Below are positions 1-5,987 of a stretch of DNA of 12,848 nucleotides, piece after piece (position 1 is the first letter of the stretch; the number at the start of each line of letters is the position of its first letter). The DNA is from an uncultured Collinsella sp. (lineage in GTDB: Bacteria > Actinomycetota > Coriobacteriia > Coriobacteriales > Coriobacteriaceae), in assembly GCA_905197385.1 (NCBI GenBank), contig CAJJYO010000024.1, positions 1 through 12,848 of the forward strand, read 5' to 3'. The notes beneath the pieces are model-generated. The model saw only the letters and a program-made list of their open reading frames with translations. It ran no database searches and was not told where the DNA came from. A program made the position numbers and the translations under genes.

Positions 1-1733
1 CCAACCAGGCAGGCGAGCTGGACTTCACCTACTTCAACGCCGTCTATACCGTCGAGAATGCGCTCGCCAAGGTTAAGGACGACAAGGGCCTCAAACGCGT
101 TGCGCGCTTTTTGCGCGAGGGGCCATGCCGCGACTGTGGTGGTACGCGTCTTTCCGAGGCTGCGCGCCAGCCCCAAGTGCGCGGTATCAATCTGGCGCAG
201 GCGGCGGCCATGACGCTAGGCGAGGCGATTGAGTGGGTGCGCGGGGTGCCCGCATCCTTGCCGCCCGAGATGCGGCCCATGGCGGCGGATATCTGCGATT
301 CGTTTTTGAGCGCGGCCCGTCGTCTGGTCGACCTGGGTCTCGATTACCTTTCACTCGACCGCGCTGGTGCCACGCTCTCCACGGGTGAGCGCCAGCGTGT
401 GCAGCTCGCCCGCGTGGTGCGCAACCGATCGACGGGCGTGCTCTATGTGCTGGACGAGCCCTCGATTGGCTTGCATCCTGCCAATGTCGACGGCCTGGTG
501 GGCGTGATGCGCGATCTGGTGGATGACGGCAACACCGTGGTTGTTGTCGACCACGACACGCGCATCCTTCGCGCAGCCGACCATCTTGTCGAGATGGGCC
601 CCGTTGCCGGAGCGGGCGGCGGTAACGTGATCGCTGCCGGTACGGTAGACGAGGTCGAGCAATCGCAGAGCAGTCGCATCGCGCCGTTTTTGCGCGCAGA
701 CCCCAAGCGCTTGCGCCCGCAGGTGACTGACGAGGAGATGTTCGACCAGGGCCACATCCGCATGGCAACCGATGCCATCCATACCGTAAAACCGCTCGAA
801 GTCGATATCCCGCGCGGCCGCTTGGTCGCGGTGACGGGCGTTTCGGGTTCGGGTAAGACGACGTTGGTGCTCGAGACGCTCATCCCGGCACTCAAGGCGC
901 AAGCAGATGGCGAGCGTCTGCCGGGGCACGTGCGTTGGGTCGATGCCGAGGGCATTGCCCGCGCCAACCTGATTGACGCCACGCCCATCGGCGCCAACGT
1001 GCGCTCGACGGTAGCGACCTATGCTGACATCCATGACGAGCTGCGCCGCGCCTTCGCCCGTACGCCCGAGGCCAAGGCGGCCGGCTACAAGGCGGGTGCC
1101 TTTAGCTACAACACCGGTGCCTTGCGCTGCCCTACGTGCGATGGCACGGGCTCGATATCGCTCGATGTGCAGTTTTTGCCCGATGTCGAGATCGTCTGCC
1201 CGGCATGTCGCGGTTCGCGTTATGCGGACGCGGCTTCGCGTATCCATCGTGAGGGCAAGGACGGGAGCTTGCTGACGTTGCCGCAGCTCATGGATATGAG
1301 TGTGGATGAGGCGCTCGACGCCACGGTGGGACTCAAGAAGGTTCAGGCGCGCTTGCAGACCTTACACGACCTGGGCTTGGGTTATCTCACGCTCGGTGAG
1401 CCCACGCCGGCGCTTTCGGGCGGCGAGGCGCAGCGTCTAAAGCTTGCGAGCGAGATGGGCCGCGTGCAGGATGATGCTGTATTCGTGTTCGACGAACCCA
1501 CGATCGGCCTGCATCCGCTCGATGTTCAGGTGTTGCTGAGCGTGTTCGACGGCCTCGTTGCCAAGGGCGCCACAGTCATCGTGATCGAACACGATCTCGA
1601 CCTTATCCGTAACGCCGATTACGTGATCGACATGGGCCCGGGCGGTGGCGATGCGGGCGGGCAAATCGTCTGCGCCGGCACGCCGAGCGACATCGCGGCT
1701 TGCTCCAAGAGCATCACCGGCCGCTACCTATAG
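1..1733 (+). CDS. uvrA: UvrA-family ABC excinuclease ATPase, 3' part (5' end outside window)
   Basis: Carries the C-terminal part of a UvrA protein, the damage-recognition ATPase of nucleotide excision repair. The frame is open from base 3, so the true start lies upstream; 576 residues are visible. Seen in order: the second CxxC half of the first zinc module (PCRDCGGTRL, near base 113-142), ABC signature I written LSTGERQRVQLA (near 374-409), Walker B DEPSIGLHP, a second Walker A GVSGSGKTT (near 837-864), a complete zinc finger CPTC-19 residues-CPAC (about 1129-1207), signature II LSGGEAQRLKLA, Walker B DEPTIGLHP and the closing GPGGGDAGG. The first Walker A and the UvrB-binding region are outside the window. 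The first signature has LSTGER instead of the LSGGES usual in housekeeping UvrA, and the second Walker A has GKTT instead of GKST; both fit a UvrA paralogue as well as true UvrA. The family call is secure; the role in repair versus a resistance-type paralogue is open. The gene ends one base before a hairpin. Confidence 0.93.
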   Translation, partial: NQAGELDFTYFNAVYTVENALAKVKDDKGLKRVARFLREGPCRDCGGTRLSEAARQPQVRGINLAQAAAMTLGEAIEWVRGVPASLPPEMRPMAADICDSFLSAARRLVDLGLDYLSLDRAGATLSTGERQRVQLARVVRNRSTGVLYVLDEPSIGLHPANVDGLVGVMRDLVDDGNTVVVVDHDTRILRAADHLVEMGPVAGAGGGNVIAAGTVDEVEQSQSSRIAPFLRADPKRLRPQVTDEEMFDQGHIRMATDAIHTVKPLEVDIPRGRLVAVTGVSGSGKTTLVLETLIPALKAQADGERLPGHVRWVDAEGIARANLIDATPIGANVRSTVATYADIHDELRRAFARTPEAKAAGYKAGAFSYNTGALRCPTCDGTGSISLDVQFLPDVEIVCPACRGSRYADAASRIHREGKDGSLLTLPQLMDMSVDEALDATVGLKKVQARLQTLHDLGLGYLTLGEPTPALSGGEAQRLKLASEMGRVQDDAVFVFDEPTIGLHPLDVQVLLSVFDGLVAKGATVIVIEHDLDLIRNADYVIDMGPGGGDAGGQIVCAGTPSDIAACSKSITGRYL

Positions 1734-1734
1734 A

Positions 1735-1769
1735 CAATGAGGCAAAGGGACAGCCCCTTTGCCTCATTG
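1735..1769. repeat. 35-nt perfect hairpin, copy A of a dispersed palindromic family
   Basis: Perfect 15-bp inverted repeat: CAATGAGGCAAAGGG at 1735-1749 and CCCTTTGCCTCATTG at 1755-1769, with a 5-nt loop. It fills the gap between the uvrA stop (1731-1733) and the stop of the convergent ATPase gene (1774). No T-run follows on either strand, so it is not a textbook intrinsic terminator, though it may stop transcription from both sides. The core AAAGGGACAG...CCTTTG returns at 2992-3026 in a hairpin of identical length. Confidence 0.9.
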
Positions 1770-1773
1770 ATGC

Positions 1774-2874
1774 CTATTTCACGCATTGAGCCGCGAGATA
1801 GTCGCGGAAGAATGGCAATTCAAATGCGACGAGCCCTCGTCCTCGTTCCCCGATGATGCCGGCATCTATCATGCGGCGTCGGTAGCGGGAGACCTGCTGC
1901 GGCGAACGCTTAAGGCGCTTGACAAGGTCGGCGGTGGTGGACTCTTCCTCGTCATCGAGCATGGCGATGAGGAATCGCTTGTCCTCTGCAGTGAGTTCCC
2001 GATAGGTTGCCGCGAGGATTCGGTCATCCATCTCGTCGCGTGCGATTTTGATTCCCAGGTCAAAGTCGCGTGACGAGATTTCCTTCGAATCGCTTGTGAG
2101 ATCCCAGGCACGGTAGCCTACGAGTTGCAATAGGAAGGGAAAACCAGAGATCGAGCGAACGGCTCTATCGATTCCCTCAGCATCTGCCAGGCGATCGTTT
2201 TCCTGGATTGTGCGAATCAAGGCCTCGCGCACGTCATAGTCGGCAATGCGACCCAGATGATATTGTTGGGCGCGGCGAAGGAACGAGACCGTCTTGTGGT
2301 TCAGCAACGTCGAGACGTTGTTGGGAAGTCCCGCCATGAGCAGCGCGACGCGTTTCCCATCGGTCACAAAGTGCTGATACGTGGCTGCGAGCTGAATCAT
2401 CTCGTCGAGTGTCGGGTCCACCTCGTCAACCGTGACGAGCAGACCGGTGCCCGCCTCGTTGAGCTGGTCGATGATGTCGCTCATGCGATAACGCCAGGTT
2501 GAGGCATCGTGAACGCGATTGACCTCGATGCTGCCGAGCGGTGCAATTCCGAGACCGGTGACTTCGAAGTGGTTGGACGGGTCGATAAGATGGCCGGCAG
2601 CACGTTTCGCCCCGAACTCGATTTCCTCAAGCATTCCCGGGAGTGCGGTCGTCTTTACGGCTATCCAGCCGTGGGATTCCGCCCTTGTCGCGAGCGACGA
2701 CATGAGAGCGGTTTTACCGGTTCCACGCGCGCCTGAGAAGATCGAGGTCAATTCTGGGCGCCTGCGCTGGCTCAAGAAGGCACGGTCCAAATCCCGAATA
2801 ATCTGTTGTCTGCCAGCGAGATGGGCAGGAACCTCACCAAAACTGGGGGTAAACGGGTTCTCGAGATATTTCAC
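1774..2874 (-). CDS. AAA+ ATPase with C-terminal winged helix (Orc1/Cdc6- or STAND-like)
   Basis: A 366-residue P-loop ATPase of unknown cellular role. Visible: an N-terminal lead-in NPFTPSFGEVPAHLAGR typical of such ATPases, Walker A GARGTGKT at residues 48-55, Walker B LLVTVDE at 145-151, a sensor-1-like strand LLMAGLPNN at 178-186, the GFPFLLQLVGYRAW segment at 244-257 that resembles the sensor-2/lid region of Orc1/Cdc6-type proteins, and a C-terminal winged helix at about 295-350 (AEDKRFLIAML, then TTADLVKRLKRSPQQVSRYRRRM as recognition region). No membrane segment or signal peptide. Start is GTG with AAAGGAGG (2880-2887) five bases upstream. It stands alone in its orientation between two hairpins of one family, in the space between convergent uvrA and trmL. 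The winged helix suggests DNA binding, perhaps autoregulation. It could be an accessory or defence-type ATPase, but nothing nearby supports a specific partner. Confidence 0.85.
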   Translation of the reverse strand: MKYLENPFTPSFGEVPAHLAGRQQIIRDLDRAFLSQRRRPELTSIFSGARGTGKTALMSSLATRAESHGWIAVKTTALPGMLEEIEFGAKRAAGHLIDPSNHFEVTGLGIAPLGSIEVNRVHDASTWRYRMSDIIDQLNEAGTGLLVTVDEVDPTLDEMIQLAATYQHFVTDGKRVALLMAGLPNNVSTLLNHKTVSFLRRAQQYHLGRIADYDVREALIRTIQENDRLADAEGIDRAVRSISGFPFLLQLVGYRAWDLTSDSKEISSRDFDLGIKIARDEMDDRILAATYRELTAEDKRFLIAMLDDEEESTTADLVKRLKRSPQQVSRYRRRMIDAGIIGERGRGLVAFELPFFRDYLAAQCVK

Positions 2875-2898
2875 TAGGCCCTCCTTTCACACCTCCGT

Positions 2899-2932
2899 TT
2901 AACTTCATTTTATCTTAGTTAATTCTGGTTAA
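2899..2932 (-). promoter_or_regulatory. AT-rich leader with TTAACT/AGTTAA dyad, probable promoter or operator of the ATPase gene
   Basis: An AT-rich patch stands out in the GC-rich surroundings, 25-58 bases upstream of the ATPase start. TTAACT at 2899-2904 and AGTTAA at 2917-2922 form an inverted repeat with a 12-nt spacer, and GTTAA recurs at 2928-2932, ten bases (one helical turn) from the copy at 2918. A minus-strand TAAAAT (2907-2912) inside the dyad is a possible -10; no good -35 is visible. Binding by the gene's own winged-helix protein is an inference. Confidence 0.4.
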
Positions 2933-2991
2933 AAGTGAGGGCTCTTTATCTAGAGCATCAATTAGGCGTGTGTGCCATCGGCGTGGCGCTT

Positions 2992-3026
2992 GAATGTGAC
3001 AAAGGGACAGTTCCTTTGTCACATTC
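2992..3026. repeat. 35-nt hairpin, copy B of the dispersed palindromic family
   Basis: Perfect 14-bp arms GAATGTGACAAAGG (2992-3005) and CCTTTGTCACATTC (3013-3026), extendable on the plus-strand RNA by G-U and A-U pairs to leave a CAG loop. Same length and core as 1735-1769, with compensatory changes at three paired positions. The right arm contains the trmL stop codon (TGA, minus strand, 3019-3021). No T-run. It may serve as the 3' end structure of the trmL transcript. Confidence 0.9.
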
Positions 3027-3618
3027 CCGGAAAGCTTGTTTGGCGCAGGGCTTCGTAGAGGACGATGGCGGCGCTGTTGGAAAGGTTGAGGGCGCTGATG
3101 CGGTAGTCGTCGGGATTGACGAAGTTGCCGCAGATGTCCTGTTGAAGAATGGTCTCGTGGCTGTCCTCGGTATGCCCCAGCGATTCTTCGTGGGCTTCCC
3201 AAGCCTCGGCGTTATCGAGTGAGTCGCAATCGCGCAGCATGGGGATGCGCTCGCAACGCTCGGGCGCCGCGGCAAGCAGTGGCTCGGGAATGCCCGAGCT
3301 CTCGCTGCCAAAGACCAAGTAGTCGCCATCGCGGTAGGTACTTTGCGCATAGGTGCGGCGTGCCTTTTTGGTCAGCAGATGCAGGCGCTCGTCGGCGGAG
3401 GAGAGGCCGTTGCGGGCAAGGAAATCCTCCCAGCCGGCATAGGTCGTCACGTCCAAGTTTTGCCAGTAGCCCAGGCCGGCGCGACGCACCGTCTTGTCAT
3501 CGAGCGAAAAGCCCAGCGGCTCCACCAGATGCAGGCGGGCGCCGGTAACCACGCAGGTGCGGCCGATATTGCCCGTATTGGCCGGAATCTCGGGCGCATA
3601 CAGCACGATGTTGAACAT
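3019..3618 (-). CDS. trmL: tRNA (cytidine/uridine-34 2'-O)-methyltransferase TrmL
   Basis: SPOUT-family methyltransferase that 2'-O-methylates the wobble base of leucine tRNAs using S-adenosylmethionine. The 199-residue product begins MFNIVLYAPEIPANTGNIGRT, the family N-terminus with the conserved N-x-G-N-I-x-R-T catalytic stretch, continues with LHLVEPLGFSLDDKTVRRAGLGYW, and has the SAM-knot motifs LVFGSESSGIPE and the C-terminal NLSNSAAIVLYEALRQ. E. coli TrmL is about 157 residues, so this protein carries some 40 extra residues, mainly in the region after GIPE (the acidic stretch EAWEAHEESLGHTEDSHET). The ATG at 3618 is chosen because AAGGAG lies just upstream and the conserved N-terminus begins there; the frame stays open further upstream but with no family similarity. 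The last codons and the stop lie inside hairpin B. Cytosolic, probably its own transcription unit, since a terminator precedes it. Confidence 0.95.
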   Translation of the reverse strand: MFNIVLYAPEIPANTGNIGRTCVVTGARLHLVEPLGFSLDDKTVRRAGLGYWQNLDVTTYAGWEDFLARNGLSSADERLHLLTKKARRTYAQSTYRDGDYLVFGSESSGIPEPLLAAAPERCERIPMLRDCDSLDNAEAWEAHEESLGHTEDSHETILQQDICGNFVNPDDYRISALNLSNSAAIVLYEALRQTSFPGM

Positions 3619-3622
3619 GAAT

Positions 3623-3628
3623 CTCCTT
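3623..3628 (-). promoter_or_regulatory. Ribosome binding site that fixes the trmL start
   Basis: AAGGAG on the minus strand, four bases before the ATG at 3618. It rules out the longer in-frame extension up to 3831, which would run antiparallel through the terminator and into the cobW 3' end. Confidence 0.75.
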
Positions 3629-3639
3629 GGCTCAGAACG

Positions 3640-3674
3640 AAAAACCACCACGAAGGGCACCTTCGTGGTGGTTT
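3640..3674 (-). terminator. Rho-independent terminator of the cobW-like gene
   Basis: Minus-strand 15-bp perfect stem: AAACCACCACGAAGG (plus 3642-3656) pairs with CCTTCGTGGTGGTTT (3660-3674) around a 3-nt loop, and the minus strand continues into a run of five T (plus A-run 3640-3644, partly in the stem). It lies 40 nt after the stop of the COG0523 gene (3714) and 22 nt before the trmL start, so it separates these two units. Confidence 0.85.
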
Positions 3675-3713
3675 GGCGGTTGCGTAGGCGGAAAAATGCC
3701 CGCTTGGATAAAC

Positions 3714-4844
3714 CTAGGCGCGGTGCCAGTCGGTCAGGCAGGCATCGAGGGAGGCGATGAGCGCATCCTTGTCCATGTGACGGCCGATGATGCACAGGCT
3801 CGTCATACGGTCGCCCGTCTCGTCGTCCCAAATCTGCATGATCTCGGGGTTCTCGTCGATGATCTTCTGCTTCTCGCCCTCGGGCGCGGAGTCAACGAAC
3901 AGACCGTTCTCCATCAGGCGCATCTGGTGGCCGGCCTGCTCAAACATGTAGCACATGTCCGGATCGCCGGTCTGCCACAGCGGACCCTTGACGCGGATGA
4001 CCTCGTCGGGCCACTCCTGCTCAACAAAATCGGTGAACTTCTGCAGGTCAAACGGCTTGCGGCGCGAGTAAACAAAGGTCTCGATGTCGTACTCGAGCAC
4101 CTCGGGGTCATCGTGCTCCTCGGGATGTTCCATGGCATCGATCCAGGCGGCGGAGTTGTAGGCGCGCATAAAGTCAAAGCGGTCGGTGTCGAGCAGCTCC
4201 TCCATAGGAACCTCTCCGTTTTGGGCCTCGACGATCACGGCGTCCTTCTGCAGGCTGCGCACGATGGCCTTGAGCTCGGCGATCTGCTCAGGGCTCACGG
4301 TATCGGTCTTGTTGAGGATTAGCGTGGAGCAGAACTCGATCTGCTGGATGAGCAGGCTCTCGATGTCGTCCTCGTCGATATCCTCAGCCAGCAGGTCGCG
4401 CCCGCCGTTGAACTCGTCGTACATGCGGGCACAGTCGACCACGGCCACGATGTTGTCGAGCGCGAGCTTAGGCTCGCCGCCCACCTTGGCCTCGTCGCAG
4501 AAGCTCGAGATGGTGTAGGCGATGGGGATGGGCTCGCAAATGCCCGAGGCCTCGATGATGATGTAATCGAAGTTGCCCGAATCGGCGATGCCCTGCAGCT
4601 GGTTGGCCAGGTCATCAGAAAGCGTGCAGCAGATGCAGCCGTTGGTGAGCGGGATGAGGTCGTCGGTCTCGGAAAGGCCGCCGTCGGCGATGAGGCTGGC
4701 GTCCACATTGATCTCGCCGATATCGTTGACGATTACGGCGGCGCGGATACCGCCATCGTTAGCGAGGATGTGGTTGAGCAGCGTGGTCTTGCCGGCACCG
4801 AGGTATCCGGTAAGCATGATGATTTTCACGGGTTTGTTGGGCAT
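3714..4844 (-). CDS. CobW/COG0523 (G3E) GTPase, putative metal chaperone
   Basis: A 376-residue G3E-family GTPase, the group that includes zinc chaperones (ZNG1/YeiR/YjiA type), CobW and nitrile hydratase activators. Visible: Walker A GYLGAGKT at residues 13-20, the family metal-binding motif GCICC (C70, C72, C73), switch/Walker B IIIEASGICEP at 95-105, G4 motif NKTD at 178-181, and the CobW C-terminal domain at about 250-370 (YDIETFVYSRRKPF onward). A short acid/His stretch (EHPEEHDDPE, 239-248) sits where other members carry a His-rich metal loop. The ATG at 4844 is preferred over one 21 bases upstream because AAAGGAGGG directly precedes it. The metal cannot be told from sequence; I see no clear Zur operator in the 86-nt leader. 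A TATGAT on the minus strand (4879-4884) could be a -10. It is followed by a strong terminator. Confidence 0.92.
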   Translation of the reverse strand: MPNKPVKIIMLTGYLGAGKTTLLNHILANDGGIRAAVIVNDIGEINVDASLIADGGLSETDDLIPLTNGCICCTLSDDLANQLQGIADSGNFDYIIIEASGICEPIPIAYTISSFCDEAKVGGEPKLALDNIVAVVDCARMYDEFNGGRDLLAEDIDEDDIESLLIQQIEFCSTLILNKTDTVSPEQIAELKAIVRSLQKDAVIVEAQNGEVPMEELLDTDRFDFMRAYNSAAWIDAMEHPEEHDDPEVLEYDIETFVYSRRKPFDLQKFTDFVEQEWPDEVIRVKGPLWQTGDPDMCYMFEQAGHQMRLMENGLFVDSAPEGEKQKIIDENPEIMQIWDDETGDRMTSLCIIGRHMDKDALIASLDACLTDWHRA

Positions 4845-4847
4845 GTG

Positions 4848-4856
4848 CCCTCCTTT
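4848..4856 (-). promoter_or_regulatory. Ribosome binding site deciding the cobW-like start
   Basis: AAAGGAGGG on the minus strand, three bases before the ATG at 4844 (four from the AAGGAGG core). An upstream in-frame ATG at 4865 would place this site inside the coding region, so the shorter protein is chosen. Confidence 0.75.
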
Positions 4857-4930
4857 GTTAGACATGGCTTACAGTTGAATCATATGCCAAACGCCTGCTC
4901 TTATACCCACGCGCTGGCAAATAACACAGG

Positions 4931-5272
4931 CTACTCCCAGGCTCCCCATACATCGGGGCAATAACCGACGGTGGCCTTTTTGCCGTTACGCACGATGGGC
5001 TCGGCTAGAACCTGCTGGTTCTCGAGCAACTTGTCGAAGCGCTGGCTGGGGGTGAGGTGCTGGATGAGCGCGAGCGTCTCCTCGTCCTTGGCCTTGGGGT
5101 TGAGCAGCTTGTCGATACCGCCGACCGCCTGCATCACGCTCGTGAGCTCGCCCTTGCTCATCTCCTTTTCCTTAAGGTCAATAAACTGCACCTTAATGCG
5201 GCGCTCTTTGAAGAAGCGCTGTGCTTTCTTGGTATCGAAAGACTTTTTGGTGCCAAAAATTTGCACGTTCAT
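4931..5272 (-). CDS. ArsC/Spx-fold protein without the canonical active-site cysteine
   Basis: A 113-residue protein of the ArsC/Spx/YffB thioredoxin-like family. The N-terminus MNVQIFGTKKSFDTKKAQRFFKER aligns by eye with YffB-type proteins (YGIKNCDTIKKA), and the C-terminal EPIVRNGKKATVGYCPDVW matches the family's RPI-V-NG-K-GY end. In YffB/ArsC the residue after K-N/K is the redox cysteine; here it is Ser11. The only cysteine is Cys105 near the C-terminus. So arsenate reductase chemistry is unlikely, and a Spx-like binding role or another thiol function is more plausible. The start at 5272 is set by the family N-terminus; the ribosome site is weak (GGCGGAA), and the frame is open further upstream only as overlap with the flavoprotein gene. 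It follows the flavoprotein gene by 17 nt, suggesting co-transcription in a redox unit. Confidence 0.85.
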   Translation of the reverse strand: MNVQIFGTKKSFDTKKAQRFFKERRIKVQFIDLKEKEMSKGELTSVMQAVGGIDKLLNPKAKDEETLALIQHLTPSQRFDKLLENQQVLAEPIVRNGKKATVGYCPDVWGAWE

Positions 5273-5289
5273 GTATTTGTTCCGCCGTT

Positions 5290-5913
5290 CTACCTGATGA
5301 AGTTGGTGCGCTCGCGATCGGCTTCGGGGGCTTCGATACCGGCGGCCTGTCCTGCCTCGATACAATGCAGGAGCCAGGCCATGTTCTTGCCGATGTTGCG
5401 CATGGTGGCCAGGCCCTCGGCGTCCTGGGCGGCCTCGCCCGGCATGGCGCCAAACACGTTGTTCCAGTACGTGGAAGCAACCACGGGCATCTGGTTGATG
5501 GTGAAGTACTTATTGAGCACGTCGAAGGTGGTCGACGTGCCGCCGCGACGGGCAACGGCGACGGCAGCGCCCGGCTTGTGTGCAAAGGCTTTGCTGCCGG
5601 CATAGAATGCGCGATCGAGGGCCGAAAGGATGCGTCCGCTGGGGTGCGCATAGTAGACGGGCGAGCCAAAGACAAAGCCATCTGCCTGCTCGGCGGCAGC
5701 GATCAGCTCGTTCACCACGTCATCGTCAAAGGTGCAGCGGCAATCGAGCTTGCCGCACTGACCACAGCCAATGCAGTCGCGAATGGGCTTGGTGCCCAGC
5801 TGAAACACCTCGGTATCAATGCCTTCGGCATTGAGTTGCTCGGCGACTTCGGCGAGTGCGCGGGCGGTGTTGCCGTTTGCCTTGGGGCTGCCATTGACCA
5901 AAAGAACCTTCAT
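5290..5913 (-). CDS. Flavodoxin-fold NAD(P)H-dependent FMN reductase / iron-sulfur flavoprotein
   Basis: A 207-residue flavodoxin-fold protein. The N-terminus MKVLLVNGSPKANGNTARAL carries the FMN phosphate-binding loop (GSPKANGNT, 8-16). Next comes a cysteine cluster C47-x2-C50-x2-C53-x4-C58 (plus C60), matching the C-x2-C-x2-C-x4-7-C pattern of archaeal iron-sulfur flavoprotein Isf, which binds a 4Fe-4S cluster; then DGFVFGSPVYYAHPSG (77-92), the FMN isoalloxazine-side loop. No signal peptide. Likely a cytosolic electron-transfer or quinone/nitro/peroxide reductase; substrate unknown. ATG at 5913 is preferred to the GTG at 5916, as GGGAG lies six bases upstream. It probably leads a two-gene unit with the Spx-like gene. 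The ribosome site abuts a small inverted repeat. Whether the cysteines bind a cluster cannot be decided from sequence. Confidence 0.9.
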   Translation of the reverse strand: MKVLLVNGSPKANGNTARALAEVAEQLNAEGIDTEVFQLGTKPIRDCIGCGQCGKLDCRCTFDDDVVNELIAAAEQADGFVFGSPVYYAHPSGRILSALDRAFYAGSKAFAHKPGAAVAVARRGGTSTTFDVLNKYFTINQMPVVASTYWNNVFGAMPGEAAQDAEGLATMRNIGKNMAWLLHCIEAGQAAGIEAPEADRERTNFIR

Positions 5914-5922
5914 CACAAACTC

Positions 5923-5950
5923 CCTCTGCTTTTGGTGACTTCTGCAGAGG
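5923..5950 (-). promoter_or_regulatory. Inverted repeat abutting the ribosome site of the flavoprotein gene
   Basis: CCTCTGC (plus 5923-5929) and GCAGAGG (5944-5950) form a 7-bp inverted repeat with a 14-nt spacer. On the minus-strand mRNA the second arm, GCAGAGG, runs straight into GAG just before the start codon, so folding would hide part of the ribosome site. GATAAT on the minus strand (plus 5951-5956) is a possible -10 right beside it, in which case the repeat would be an operator rather than an RNA hairpin. Confidence 0.4.
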
Positions 5951-5987
5951 ATTATCGCACGATGGGGGAGGCGGTGTGGGCGCGGTG

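Noticed and set aside
351..1247. 298-codon open frame on the minus strand opposite uvrA
   Set aside because: It is a by-product of GC-rich codon bias; no ribosome site or recognisable domain, while the plus strand has clear UvrA motifs.
1735..1769. Hairpin A as a classical intrinsic terminator
   Set aside because: No T-run follows on either strand and a matching copy lies elsewhere, so it is listed as a repeat; terminator action remains possible.
3619..3831. N-terminal extension of TrmL
   Set aside because: The extension runs through the cobW terminator and lacks similarity; AAGGAG directly precedes the ATG at 3618.
3627..4322. 231-codon plus-strand open frame opposite the COG0523 gene
   Set aside because: Starts in the terminator hairpin and runs antisense to a gene with intact GTPase motifs; no family features.
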